The notes beneath the pieces are model-generated. The model searched no databases and had not been told where the DNA came from. It saw nothing but the letters and a program-made list of their open reading frames with translations. This document shows, piece after piece, positions 54,851-63,602 of a stretch of DNA of 64,000 bases. The position numbers and the translations under genes are program-made. The DNA lies in NCBI RefSeq assembly GCF_007558865.1, contig NZ_VLPK01000001.1, positions 62,001 to 126,000 on the forward strand. Direction: 5' to 3'. The DNA comes from Mucilaginibacter corticis. GTDB lineage: Bacteria > Bacteroidota > Bacteroidia > Sphingobacteriales > Sphingobacteriaceae. Positions within the stretch are counted from its first letter, which is position 1, and each line of letters begins with the position of its first letter.

Positions 54851-55429
54851 TTGAAAAAACGAATAGCCATTTTTGCTTCGGGATCAGGATCAAATGCTCA
54901 GAAAATAATGGAGCATTTTAAACGCAGTACAGAAGCTGAAGTAGTATTGGTGCTTACTAACAACGCGCAGGCTTACGTGTTACAACGGGCTGATAATTTT
55001 GAGATCCCATCGCATATTTTTACCCGTCAGGAGTTTTATGAAACGGATGATATCATCCGCATGCTTAAAACCCTGCAGGTAGACCTGATCGTACTGGCCG
55101 GCTTTTTATGGCTGGTTCCGCAAACTTTACTGGCAGCTTTCCCTAATAAAATCATTAACCTGCACCCTGCCCTGTTACCAAAATACGGCGGCAAAGGCAT
55201 GTATGGCGATAATGTACACAAGGCCGTTTTAGCCAATGGCGAAGAAGAATCAGGCATTACCATTCATTTTGCTAATGCGCAGTTTGATGAAGGTGAGATC
55301 ATCCACCAGTCGAAATTTAAAATTGAGCCGGGCGACAATCTTGAAATGGTAAAATTTAAAGTCCAGCAGTTAGAACATCAGCACTTCCCCAAAGTGATCG
55401 AGAATTTGCTAAAAAAGATGAAGAGTTAA
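54851..55429 (+). CDS. purN: Phosphoribosylglycinamide formyltransferase
   Basis: 192 residues, usual length. TTG start; no ATG lies near the N-terminal KKRIAIFASGSGSNAQKI motif (phosphate-binding loop). Catalytic segment IINLHPALLPKYGGKGMYG (Asn, His) and the Asp in FDEGEII. It transfers a formyl group from 10-formyl-THF to GAR in purine synthesis. purH is 2 kb downstream with two unrelated genes between. Confidence 0.94.
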   Translation: MKKRIAIFASGSGSNAQKIMEHFKRSTEAEVVLVLTNNAQAYVLQRADNFEIPSHIFTRQEFYETDDIIRMLKTLQVDLIVLAGFLWLVPQTLLAAFPNKIINLHPALLPKYGGKGMYGDNVHKAVLANGEEESGITIHFANAQFDEGEIIHQSKFKIEPGDNLEMVKFKVQQLEHQHFPKVIENLLKKMKS

Positions 55430-55452
55430 TTGTTAACTCAATAATATATTGA

Positions 55453-55526
55453 TCGTAGAGACACAATACATTGTGTCTCTTTTTGTTTTACCTGTTTATT
55501 AAAGACGCAAAGTATTGCGCCCCTAC
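55453..55526. repeat. Paired GAGACACAA / GACGCAA hairpins; terminator of purN
   Basis: AGAGACACAA-TACA-TTGTGTCTCT (about 55456-55479) is followed by TTTTTG and would end the purN transcript. About 20 bp on, GACGCAA-AGTA-TTGCGCC (55504-55521) is an inverted related hairpin. The pairing of related hairpins in opposite orientation is REP/BIME-like. A relative occurs at 46322-46350. Confidence 0.65.
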
Positions 55527-55586
55527 AATCGGTTAAAATAAATATATTAGCCTGCTGAAAGTTAAACCTGTTTACTATTAATCTTC

Positions 55587-56810
55587 ATGCCCCAAAAACC
55601 GTCCACCAGCATCTTCCAGCTTGCCGTAATTGTTAGCGCACTTGGTTTTTTTGTTGATACTTATGATCTGTTATTATTTGCAATCATTCGTAAACCCAGC
55701 CTGGCTTCGCTTGGCTTAAACCCTGCTGAGGTATTATCAAAAGGCGAATTGCTGATCAGCATACAAATGATAGGCATGGTGATAGGCGGTATCATCTTTG
55801 GCATATTGGGCGATAAAAAAGGAAGGCTTAAGGTTCTCTTTGGATCTATATTGCTCTATTCTATTGCCAATATTTTAAACGGTATGGTAGTAACCTTAAA
55901 TCAATATATCCTATTACGGTTTATTGCCGGTGTTGGCCTTGCCGGCGAATTAGGTGCGGGAATAACCTTAGTGAGCGAATTGTTACCCAAAGAAAAACGC
56001 AGCACCGCTGCAGGTTTTATTGCGGGCTTTGGCCTGTTTGGCGTGGTGGCGGCATCAATGATCAGTAAGATGGTTGACTGGCGGGCATGTTATTATGTAG
56101 GCGGCGCACTTGGGCTGATATTATTACTCATGCGGATCCAGGTGCAGGAAAGCACATTGTTTAAAGAGGCGCAACTGGGCGAAACAACCAAAGGCAACTT
56201 CCTGATGTTTTTTAATGATCGTAACCGCTTTGCAAAATATATGCAATGTATCCTGATAGGGCTGCCGGTTTGGTACATCATTGGTATTTTGGTTACTTTT
56301 TCTGATCAGTTTGGTAAGGCAATGGGGATAAACGGAGTTGAGCCGGGCTTTGCTATCATGTATCTTTACATGGCCATTGCCGCCGGAGATTTTAGTGTTG
56401 GCTGGCTTAGCCAGCGCTTACGAAGCCGCAAAAAGACGCTATTTATATTTTACGGTATAGCTATGGTATTTACCGTACTTTACTTTTTACAACACGGCGG
56501 CACTCCGGGCTGGTTTTACTTTATTTGCGCGGGACTGGGATATGGTGCCGGTTTAAATGTAGTGTACATTACCAGCAGCGTTGAGCAATTTGGCACCAAT
56601 CTGCGCGCATCGGCTGGGATAAGCATACCCAATATGGTTAGGGGCACGCTGCCTTTAATGATATTGCTGTTTAAATTTACCCGCGAACTTTTTGGCAATT
56701 ATTTAACAGGGGGATGGGTAACCGGCTTAATTATATTTGTTACCGGTATCACTGCTGCCTGGCTACTTGACGAAACTTATGGAAAAGATCTTGAGTTTAC
56801 TGAAGTGTAA
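55587..56810 (+). CDS. MFS transporter (metabolite:H+ symporter type)
   Basis: 407 residues, twelve predicted helices. MFS signatures: first helix VIVSALGFFVDTYDLLLFAI, loop 2-3 GDKKGRLKVLFGS, helix 4-5 RFIAGVGLAGELGAGITLVSELLPKEKRSTA, and the second-half loop SQRLRSRKK. The D in FVDTYD and the long AEGAGI-like helix 4 resemble the sugar-acid/aromatic-acid H+ symporters. Substrate unknown. It stands alone between purN and a VOC gene. Confidence 0.85.
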   Translation: MPQKPSTSIFQLAVIVSALGFFVDTYDLLLFAIIRKPSLASLGLNPAEVLSKGELLISIQMIGMVIGGIIFGILGDKKGRLKVLFGSILLYSIANILNGMVVTLNQYILLRFIAGVGLAGELGAGITLVSELLPKEKRSTAAGFIAGFGLFGVVAASMISKMVDWRACYYVGGALGLILLLMRIQVQESTLFKEAQLGETTKGNFLMFFNDRNRFAKYMQCILIGLPVWYIIGILVTFSDQFGKAMGINGVEPGFAIMYLYMAIAAGDFSVGWLSQRLRSRKKTLFIFYGIAMVFTVLYFLQHGGTPGWFYFICAGLGYGAGLNVVYITSSVEQFGTNLRASAGISIPNMVRGTLPLMILLFKFTRELFGNYLTGGWVTGLIIFVTGITAAWLLDETYGKDLEFTEV

Positions 56811-56819
56811 TATTCCACA

Positions 56820-57182
56820 TTAAGTAGATTGCTGCACAATAACGCAAACATGGCTTTTATCAAGCAACGCAAACTCTTTTAAACCCCAGGGCTGTAACTT
56901 TACTCGGGATAAGTTGGGATGAAACAATTTTATTTCCTTCGCGGCAAGTTCGTTATACAGCGTGTCAATATCATCGGTAGCTATTCTTATTTCAGGACGA
57001 TCCTTTTGCGCGTATTCATCATCCTCAACTAAAGAAATTGTCACCCCATCACGGTCAATAATGTAGAATGCCGGTTTGGGTTCACAATATTTCACTTCAA
57101 AGCCAAGTACATCTATAAAAAGATCAAGGCCATCTTTAATATCCGAGTAGAATATTTTTGGTATTACTTTAATCAGTTTCAT
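56820..57182 (-). CDS. VOC-family (glyoxalase/bleomycin-resistance-like) protein
   Basis: 120 residues from the ATG at 57180-57182 (MKLIKVIPKIFYSDIKDGLD); the longer frame adds 33 non-family residues. Two beta-alpha-beta-beta-beta modules with LDLFIDVLGFEVKY and IATDDIDTLYNELAAKEIKLF, ending KEFALLDKSHVCVIVQQ. Members bind metal and small molecules or act as lyases, dioxygenases or resistance proteins. Activity not deducible. Convergent with the MFS gene across 9 bp. Confidence 0.82.
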   Translation of the reverse strand: MKLIKVIPKIFYSDIKDGLDLFIDVLGFEVKYCEPKPAFYIIDRDGVTISLVEDDEYAQKDRPEIRIATDDIDTLYNELAAKEIKLFHPNLSRVKLQPWGLKEFALLDKSHVCVIVQQST

Positions 57183-57354
57183 CTTCAATATGATTTGGTT
57201 TATCCAAAGTTGGTTAAAGTAATGATAGAATAAAATTATATTTTCAGTGTTAAAGTAAACAATTATACAGGCACAATTCACCGTGATATTAATTGTAAAA
57301 AAAGCCCGGTAAAATCAAAAATCGTCGACTTTCATTTTTCTTAAAAAAACTGAT

Positions 57355-57380
57355 CCTCAATCTCTAATCTCTAATCTGTA
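57355..57380. repeat. TCTCTAATC-word tract before purH
   Basis: CCTCAATCTCTAATCTCTAATC reiterates the word TCTCTAATC just before the purH -7 box. The inverse words recur at 58950-58985 and 39090-39127. Confidence 0.5.
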
Positions 57381-57385
57381 TTTCA

Positions 57386-57393
57386 TACCTTTG
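57386..57393 (+). promoter_or_regulatory. -7 element TACCTTTG for purH
   Basis: Exact TAnnTTTG ending 22 bp before the ATG at 57415. It overlaps the alternative TTG start at 57391, so the ATG is the true start and the leader is very short. No purine riboswitch fits this space. Confidence 0.55.
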
Positions 57394-57414
57394 CGGCTCA
57401 AAATTTTCCCGCAA

Positions 57415-58947
57415 ATGAGCCAGTCTGTTGCAATTAAAAATGCCCTTATTTCAGTTTACTATAAAGATAACCTGGAGCCAATCATTCAAGAATTAAGCCG
57501 TCTCGGAGTAAACATATACTCAACCGGTGGTACCGAAACTTTTATCCGCAGCCTTGGGGTTGAGGTTATTGCAGTTGAGGACCTTACCTCTTACCCATCT
57601 ATCTTAGGCGGCCGTGTAAAAACGCTGCACCCTAAAGTATTTGGCGGCATATTGGCCCGCAGAAATAACGACAGCGACAAACGCCAACTGGTACAATATG
57701 AGATCCCGGAAATTGACCTGGTGATAGTTGACCTTTACCCGTTTGAAGAAACTGTAGCTTCAGGCGCGGGACATGATGATGTGATCGAAAAGATTGACAT
57801 CGGCGGCATCTCATTGATCCGCGCGGCTGCGAAGAATTTTAAAGATGTGGTGATCCTGGCATCAAAAGATGATTATGTTGAGCTTGCTGAAATATTAAAA
57901 ACGCAGGATGGTGTAACCACTATTGATCAGCGTAAAAAATTCGCGCATAAAGCATTTAACATTACATCAAATTACGATACTGCCATCTTCCAATATTTTA
58001 ACCAGGAAGAACCCCTGCCGGTATTTAAGCAAAGCATACAAACCAGCAAAACTTTACGTTACGGCGAAAACCCGCATCAACAAGGCACTTTTTATGGTAA
58101 TCTTGATGCTATGTTTAACAGCCTGAGCGAAAAGGGTAAAGAGCTTTCTTATAATAACCTTGTTGATGTTGATGCTGCTGTAGCACTGATAGACGAATTT
58201 ACCGAGCCAACAGTAGCCATATTAAAACATACTAATGCGTGTGGCGTAGCCACCCGCCAGTTTATTAAAGAAGCCTGGATAGATGCTTTAGCTTGCGATC
58301 CGGTTTCAGCTTTCGGTGGTGTGATCATTACCAATACAGAAATAGATGCTGAGACTGCTGCTGAGATAGATAAATTATTTTACGAAGTACTGATTGCACC
58401 TGCCTATACAGATGAGGCTGTGAAAATCCTTACTGCACGCAAAGGACGCATCATTTTGATACGCCAACCGGTTGAATTGCCGCAAAAACAGTTCAAAACA
58501 TTGTTAAACGGTGTTATTGAGCAAGACAAGGACCTGGTGATTGAAGGCCCGGCCGAGATGAAAACTGTAACTGAGCGCCAACCGAGCGAACAGGAATTAA
58601 AAGATCTGTTCATTGCTAATAAGATCACAAAAAACACCAAATCAAACGCTATTGTGTTGGTTAAAAATAACCAGATGCTGGCAAGTGGAGTAGGTCAAAC
58701 ATCGCGCGTAGATGCCTTAAGGCAGGCTTTAGCAAAAGCCGAAGCATTTGGTTTTGATGTAAAAGGAGCAGTTATGGCATCAGAAGCGTTTTTTCCATTC
58801 CCTGATTGTGTAGAAATTGCTGCAGATGCCGGCATCACAGCTGTTTTACAGCCGGGTGGATCTATCAAAGATCAGTTGTCTGTTGATATGGCTAACCAAA
58901 AAGGTATTAGCATGGTTACTACAGGTATCCGTCACTTTAAACACTAA
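57415..58947 (+). CDS. purH: Bifunctional AICAR transformylase/IMP cyclohydrolase
   Basis: 510 residues from the ATG at 57415; the upstream frame is excluded by the promoter box. N-terminal cyclohydrolase (about 1-200): KNALISVYYKDNLEP, IYSTGGTETFI, GRVKTLHPKVFGGILARR. C-terminal transformylase: LRYGENPHQQGTFYG, LKHTNACGVATR (catalytic Lys/His), CDPVSAFGGVIITN, GQTSRVDALRQAL and the terminal VLQPGGSIKDQ. It performs the last two steps to IMP. Monocistronic. Confidence 0.96.
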   Translation: MSQSVAIKNALISVYYKDNLEPIIQELSRLGVNIYSTGGTETFIRSLGVEVIAVEDLTSYPSILGGRVKTLHPKVFGGILARRNNDSDKRQLVQYEIPEIDLVIVDLYPFEETVASGAGHDDVIEKIDIGGISLIRAAAKNFKDVVILASKDDYVELAEILKTQDGVTTIDQRKKFAHKAFNITSNYDTAIFQYFNQEEPLPVFKQSIQTSKTLRYGENPHQQGTFYGNLDAMFNSLSEKGKELSYNNLVDVDAAVALIDEFTEPTVAILKHTNACGVATRQFIKEAWIDALACDPVSAFGGVIITNTEIDAETAAEIDKLFYEVLIAPAYTDEAVKILTARKGRIILIRQPVELPQKQFKTLLNGVIEQDKDLVIEGPAEMKTVTERQPSEQELKDLFIANKITKNTKSNAIVLVKNNQMLASGVGQTSRVDALRQALAKAEAFGFDVKGAVMASEAFFPFPDCVEIAADAGITAVLQPGGSIKDQLSVDMANQKGISMVTTGIRHFKH

Positions 58948-59143
58948 TTTTTAGTGATTGGGGATTAGCTGATTAGAGATTAGTTATCATCAATCAACAC
59001 TATTGTTACAGGGTTAAGCGTTGTTGTGTATGCGATTGGCATTTTTTTAATATTTTTAAAATAAACCGATCAACTATTTAACTTAATGCAACTTAGTCAA
59101 CAAATTTTATCAACTTTGCAAATTATTTTGAAGCAAAAGAGAA
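58948..59143. other. Gap between purH and mreB with ATTAG-word repeat
   Basis: 58950-58985 reiterates AGTGATTGGGGATTAG and GATTAGAGATTAG words, the reverse of those at 57355. The remainder is AT-rich leader to mreB. No purH terminator with a T-run is evident. Confidence 0.45.
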
Positions 59144-60166
59144 ATGGGCTTATTTAATTTTTTTACACAAGAGATCGCTATAGATTTAGGTACCGCAAAT
59201 ACCCTCATTATACATAATGATAAAGTTGTTGTTGATGAACCATCAATAGTAGCTTTTGACCGCACCACTAATAAAGTCATTGCCATTGGGCGCCAGGCCA
59301 TGCAAATGGAAGGTAAAACCCACGACAATATCCGCACGGTAAGGCCACTTAAAGACGGTGTAATTGCCGACTTTAACGCTGCCGAGCACATGATACGCGG
59401 GATGATAAAAATGATCAACCAGGGCAAAGGATGGTTCTTCCCATCGTTACGTATGGTAATCTGTATCCCTTCAGGTATTACCGAGGTTGAGAAACGTGCC
59501 GTGCGCGACTCGGCCGAGATTGCCGGCGCTAAAGAGGTTTACCTGATCCACGAGCCTATGGCAGCAGCAGTAGGTATTGGTATAGACGTAGAAGAGCCAA
59601 TGGGTAACATGATCATTGATATCGGTGGTGGTACTACCGAGATCGCAGTTATTGCCTTGTCAGGTATCGTGTGCGACCAGTCTATCCGCGTAGCGGGAGA
59701 TAACTTTGACTCTGATATTGTTCAATATATCCGTCGCCAGCATAACATCATGATAGGCGACCGTACTGCTGAGAAAATTAAGATCGAAGTTGGTGCTGCA
59801 TTGCCTGAATTGAGCGATCCGCCATCTGATTTTGCCGTACAGGGCCGCGACTTGATGACCGGTGTACCCAAACAGATCATGGTATCATACACAGAAATTG
59901 CACACTGCTTAGACAAATCAATTTCAAAAATTGAAGAAGCGATATTAAAAGCACTGGAGATCACGCCACCTGAGCTTTCTGCTGATATTTATCAAACCGG
60001 TATATATTTAACCGGTGGCGGCGCGTTGTTACGCGGTTTAGACAGAAGGATCTCTGCCAAAACCAAACTGCCTGTTCACGTTGCTGAAGACCCGCTACGC
60101 GCCGTAGTACGCGGAACTGGTACCGCGCTTAAAAATATTGGTAATTTTAAATTTTTAATGCAGTAA
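59144..60166 (+). CDS. mreB: Rod shape-determining protein MreB
   Basis: 340 residues. Actin-fold nucleotide motifs: phosphate 1 AIDLGTANTLI, connect-1/RPLKDGVIADF, phosphate 2 IIDIGGGTTEIAVIALSGI, adenosine region LTGGGALLRGLDR, and HEPMAAAVG. It forms membrane-bound filaments that guide the elongasome. First gene of the mreB-mreC-mreD-mrdA-rodA cluster; a 97-bp gap with a word repeat separates it from mreC. Confidence 0.97.
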   Translation: MGLFNFFTQEIAIDLGTANTLIIHNDKVVVDEPSIVAFDRTTNKVIAIGRQAMQMEGKTHDNIRTVRPLKDGVIADFNAAEHMIRGMIKMINQGKGWFFPSLRMVICIPSGITEVEKRAVRDSAEIAGAKEVYLIHEPMAAAVGIGIDVEEPMGNMIIDIGGGTTEIAVIALSGIVCDQSIRVAGDNFDSDIVQYIRRQHNIMIGDRTAEKIKIEVGAALPELSDPPSDFAVQGRDLMTGVPKQIMVSYTEIAHCLDKSISKIEEAILKALEITPPELSADIYQTGIYLTGGGALLRGLDRRISAKTKLPVHVAEDPLRAVVRGTGTALKNIGNFKFLMQ

Positions 60167-60170
60167 TTTT

Positions 60171-60259
60171 AGAAGCAGGAATCAAGAGCCAAGAATCAAG
60201 AAGTAGATTTTACTTTAATTATCTTGTCTTTTGATTCTTGACTCTTGACTCTAACTTCA
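60171..60259. repeat. Reiterated CAAGAATC/GATTCTTGAC word tract
   Basis: CAAGAGCCAAGAATCAAG (60183-60200) near-pairs with TTTGATTCTTGACTCTTGAC (60230-60249). It fills the mreB-mreC gap, inside an otherwise tight operon, and could form an RNA hairpin that tunes mreC expression. Confidence 0.55.
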
Positions 60260-60263
60260 AACC

Positions 60264-61100
60264 ATGCGTAACCTGTTAATCTTCATTACCAAGTACAACG
60301 CGTTTTTTCTGTTCATTATATTTGAGGTTACTGCGCTCATTATCTACGTTAAATACAACTCTTTTCAAAAGGCCACTTTTATTAACAGCACCAACCAGGT
60401 TACCGGCAATTTATATGCCCGTGTTGATCAGTTAAAAAGTTATATCTCTTTGCGCGAGGTAAATGACAGTCTTTCGCTTGAAAACGCCAGACTGCGCGGA
60501 CAACTTAAAGCCTCTTATTATGTTGACTCTGTTGCCAAACATAAGGTAAACGATACCATTTACAAGCAGCAGTATGAGTATATAGATGCCGCTGTTATCA
60601 ACAACTCTGTTAATCGCCGTAATAATTACATCACCATTAACAAAGGCAGCCGTGCAGGCATAGCCAAGGGCATGGGTGTAATTTGCCCGCAGGGTGTTGT
60701 GGGTAAAATTGTTTTTGTGGGCGACCATTTTTCGATCATACAATCCCTGTTACATAAAGAAACCATTATCAGCGCGGCTTTAGCCGGCACAAAGGACCTG
60801 GGCTCATTTACCTGGAGCGATAATCTGGACCCGCACGCAGGTTTGTTGTATGATGTTTCAAACAGCGCCTCACCAAAATTAGGAGAGATGGTGGTAACGT
60901 CTGATCTGTCTTTATTTCCGGCGGGCGTTCCTATCGGCAAAATATCAAACCTGCACTCAAAAACTGCAAAAGGTTCATTCCTGAATATGGATGTAACCAT
61001 TGCCGTTGATTTTAGCAAACTACAGTACGTTTATGTGGTAGATAACAAGTTTGCTGCAGAGCAATTGGGACTGGAGGCCCAGCAGAAAAAAGATGAGTAG
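60264..61100 (+). CDS. mreC: Rod shape-determining protein MreC
   Basis: 278 residues: one N-terminal transmembrane helix (about 12-30, FFLFIIFEVTALIIYV), a coiled-coil (about 45-85) and two beta-barrel domains with NNYITINKGSRAGIAKGMGV and VVGKIVFVGDHFSIIQSLL. It links MreB to PBP2 in the periplasm. Its last eight bases overlap the start of mreD. Confidence 0.93.
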   Translation: MRNLLIFITKYNAFFLFIIFEVTALIIYVKYNSFQKATFINSTNQVTGNLYARVDQLKSYISLREVNDSLSLENARLRGQLKASYYVDSVAKHKVNDTIYKQQYEYIDAAVINNSVNRRNNYITINKGSRAGIAKGMGVICPQGVVGKIVFVGDHFSIIQSLLHKETIISAALAGTKDLGSFTWSDNLDPHAGLLYDVSNSASPKLGEMVVTSDLSLFPAGVPIGKISNLHSKTAKGSFLNMDVTIAVDFSKLQYVYVVDNKFAAEQLGLEAQQKKDE

Positions 61101-61611
61101 AGTGATCCTCCTTAATTTGCTCAGGTTTATAGCCCTGGTGTTTATACAGGTGTTCCTGCTCAAGAATATCAGTTTGTATGGCCTTTCTACGCCGTACCTG
61201 TATATTCTGTTTATTCTGTTATTGCCTTTTGAAACTCCTAACCTGTTGCTGTTTCCATTGGCATTTATTTTAGGTTTAACAATTGATGCTTTTTACGATA
61301 CACCGGGGCTGCACGCCATGGCTTGTGTGCTACTGGCATTTGTAAGAGTGTTGTTCATTAGCATCACCGTACAAAAAGAAGGCTTTGACAACGAGCCCGA
61401 GCCTACGTTCAGTCTGATGGGGTTCAGGTGGTTTTTTACCTACACGCTTATTCTTACTTTATTTCATCATTTTTTTCTGTTTATACTGGAAGTATTCAGG
61501 TTCACAGAAATACAGTATACACTTGCGCGTGCGCTGTTAAGTTCAATATTTACCATATTTTTGATACTTATTTCGGGCCTGTTATTTTATAAAAATAAAG
61601 AGCGTAAATGA
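61093..61611 (+). CDS. mreD: Rod shape-determining protein MreD
   Basis: 172 residues from the ATG at 61093. The longer frame starting at 61051 lies inside mreC. Five to six transmembrane helices (LLNLLRFIALVFIQVFLL, LYILFILLLPFETPNLLL, LLSSIFTIFLILISGLLF) and the family's N-terminal length. It overlaps mreC by 8 bp (ATGAGTAG) and mrdA by 4 bp (ATGA), so the three are translationally coupled. Confidence 0.9.
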   Translation: MSRVILLNLLRFIALVFIQVFLLKNISLYGLSTPYLYILFILLLPFETPNLLLFPLAFILGLTIDAFYDTPGLHAMACVLLAFVRVLFISITVQKEGFDNEPEPTFSLMGFRWFFTYTLILTLFHHFFLFILEVFRFTEIQYTLARALLSSIFTIFLILISGLLFYKNKERK

Positions 61612-63602
61612 ACCAGTATTTTGAACGGAGGTATATTATCGGCGGCATATTCATCACCCTTATACTGGTGCTGCTTGGCCGCTTATTCTACATCCAGATT
61701 ATTGATGACAGGTATGCATTATATGCTAATAAAAATGTCATTCGCCCGTTTATTCAGTATCCCGCACGCGGCACTATTCTTGACCGTAACGGAAAAATAT
61801 TAGTTACCAACGCGCTCGTTTACGACGTAAACGTTACACCCAAAGAAGTTAAAGCTTTTGATACATTAGCATTTTGCAAACTGCTGGGAATTGACAAAGC
61901 CGAATTTGATAAACGTTTAGCTAAAGCAAGAAAGTATTCTCCAAACCTGCCATCGCCGTTCGAGAAACAATTATCCCCACAATTATACGCATCGTTGCAG
62001 GAACGACTATCGGAGTTTCCCGGTTTCAGGAGCGGCCTTCACCCTATCCGCAGTTACCCCGACTCTATAGCAGCTCAGTTTCTTGGTTATATCGGCGAGG
62101 TAAATGATAACATCATTGCCAAATCAGGAGGATATTATCATTTGGGAGATTATATCGGCATATCCGGTGTTGAAAAAGCTTATGAAAATGTTTTACGCGG
62201 GCATCTCGGTATAAAAAATATGCTGGTAGACTCAAGGGGTGCACAAATGGGCTCCTATGCAAATGGTGCTTTTGATACACAGGTCGTTTCGGGCGAAAAA
62301 CTAACCTCATCCCTTGATCTGCATTTGCAAAAGCTTGGCGAGAAGCTGATGCAGCACAAGGCAGGCAGTATTGTTGCGATAGAGCCATCATCCGGCGAGA
62401 TATTGGCATTTGTAAGCACCCCAAGCTATGATCCTAACCTGTTGGTAGGGCATGACCGCAGCGTCAATTATAGTAAACTGAACGACGACCCTTATCAGCC
62501 ATTTTTTATACGTCCGATACAGGCCAGCTATCCTCCAGGATCGTCATTTAAGCCGCTAAGCGCTTTGATAGCCATGGAAGAGGGCATTATCACACCTCAA
62601 ACCACATATAATTGCCCGGGCTATTATATAGCAGGGAACCGCCGGATAAAATGCTTTCACGGCGAGCAGCATGGTACAGTTAACCTGGCAAGTGCCATAG
62701 CCGAATCATGCAATGGGTATTTTGATATGGTGTTTGAGAAACTGATAAACCGCCTGGGCCCCAAACAAACAGATTCTGCCTTTACATCATGGCGCGATAA
62801 TGTGGCTAAGTTTGGCCTTGGTAGCAAACTTGATCTTGATCTGCCAAGTGAAGGCACCGGGCTTTTGCCTAAGGCATCGTTTTATGATAAAATGTACCAT
62901 AAAGGTGGCTGGCGTTCAAGTACAGTAATATCGCTGGGTATTGGCCAGGGCGAGCTGGGTGCTACGCCATTGCAACTGGCCAATATTGAAGCTACTATTG
63001 CCAATCATGGATTTTATTACAAACCGCACCTGATCAAATCAATCGGTGAAAGGCAGGTGATTAAATCAGAATATACTGTTAAAAATTATGTGGGTGTTGA
63101 CCCGCAATACTTTGAACCAGTAATTGATGGTATGCAGGCTGTGGTTGAACGCGGCACCGCTGTAACTTCAAAAATACCCGGTATAATAATGTGTGGTAAA
63201 ACCGGAACGGCGCAGGTAAATGGCGTAGACAATTCTGTATTCGTGGCATTTGCCCCCAGGGAGAACCCCAAAATTGCTATAGCCGTTGTGGTCGAAAATG
63301 GCGGCCAGGGCGCCAGTTGGGCCGCTCCTATCGCCAGCTTTATGGTTGAAAAATATTTGCGCGACAGTATTACTGCTCGTCCGTCAGGGATTGATCCGCA
63401 ACGTTATATGAATGCCGACCTGATGCCTGATATTTCAATATATATCAAGCAGCAGAAAAAGCAATTGCGCCGGGATAGCATCCGCCAGGCAAGGATTGAC
63501 TCTATCAAGAAAGCGCAAGCCACCAAATCGGCAACAAACAAGAATCACAAACCTGCCGGAACAAATTATTTGTCAGCGTTAAAACCTAAAGACGATGAGT
63601 AA
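61608..63602 (+). CDS. mrdA: Penicillin-binding protein 2 (elongasome transpeptidase)
   Basis: 664 residues. N-terminal transmembrane helix (about 9-28), a pedestal domain with QYPARGTILDRNGKILV, then the class-B transpeptidase. Active-site motifs are S-x-x-K in YPPGSSFKPLSAL, S-x-N in AESCNGYFD, and K-T-G in MCGKTGTAQVNG. The C-terminal tail (about 610-664) is basic and Lys/Gln-rich. It cross-links lateral-wall peptidoglycan with RodA. It overlaps mreD by 4 bp and rodA by 8 bp. Confidence 0.96.
   Translation: MNQYFERRYIIGGIFITLILVLLGRLFYIQIIDDRYALYANKNVIRPFIQYPARGTILDRNGKILVTNALVYDVNVTPKEVKAFDTLAFCKLLGIDKAEFDKRLAKARKYSPNLPSPFEKQLSPQLYASLQERLSEFPGFRSGLHPIRSYPDSIAAQFLGYIGEVNDNIIAKSGGYYHLGDYIGISGVEKAYENVLRGHLGIKNMLVDSRGAQMGSYANGAFDTQVVSGEKLTSSLDLHLQKLGEKLMQHKAGSIVAIEPSSGEILAFVSTPSYDPNLLVGHDRSVNYSKLNDDPYQPFFIRPIQASYPPGSSFKPLSALIAMEEGIITPQTTYNCPGYYIAGNRRIKCFHGEQHGTVNLASAIAESCNGYFDMVFEKLINRLGPKQTDSAFTSWRDNVAKFGLGSKLDLDLPSEGTGLLPKASFYDKMYHKGGWRSSTVISLGIGQGELGATPLQLANIEATIANHGFYYKPHLIKSIGERQVIKSEYTVKNYVGVDPQYFEPVIDGMQAVVERGTAVTSKIPGIIMCGKTGTAQVNGVDNSVFVAFAPRENPKIAIAVVVENGGQGASWAAPIASFMVEKYLRDSITARPSGIDPQRYMNADLMPDISIYIKQQKKQLRRDSIRQARIDSIKKAQATKSATNKNHKPAGTNYLSALKPKDDE

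Noticed and set aside
57391..57414. Upstream TTG start of purH
   Set aside because: It overlaps the TACCTTTG promoter box; the ATG at 57415 matches the family start.
61051..61092. Upstream start for mreD inside mreC
   Set aside because: The 14 extra residues are polar and not conserved in MreD; the ATG overlapping the mreC stop is typical coupling.
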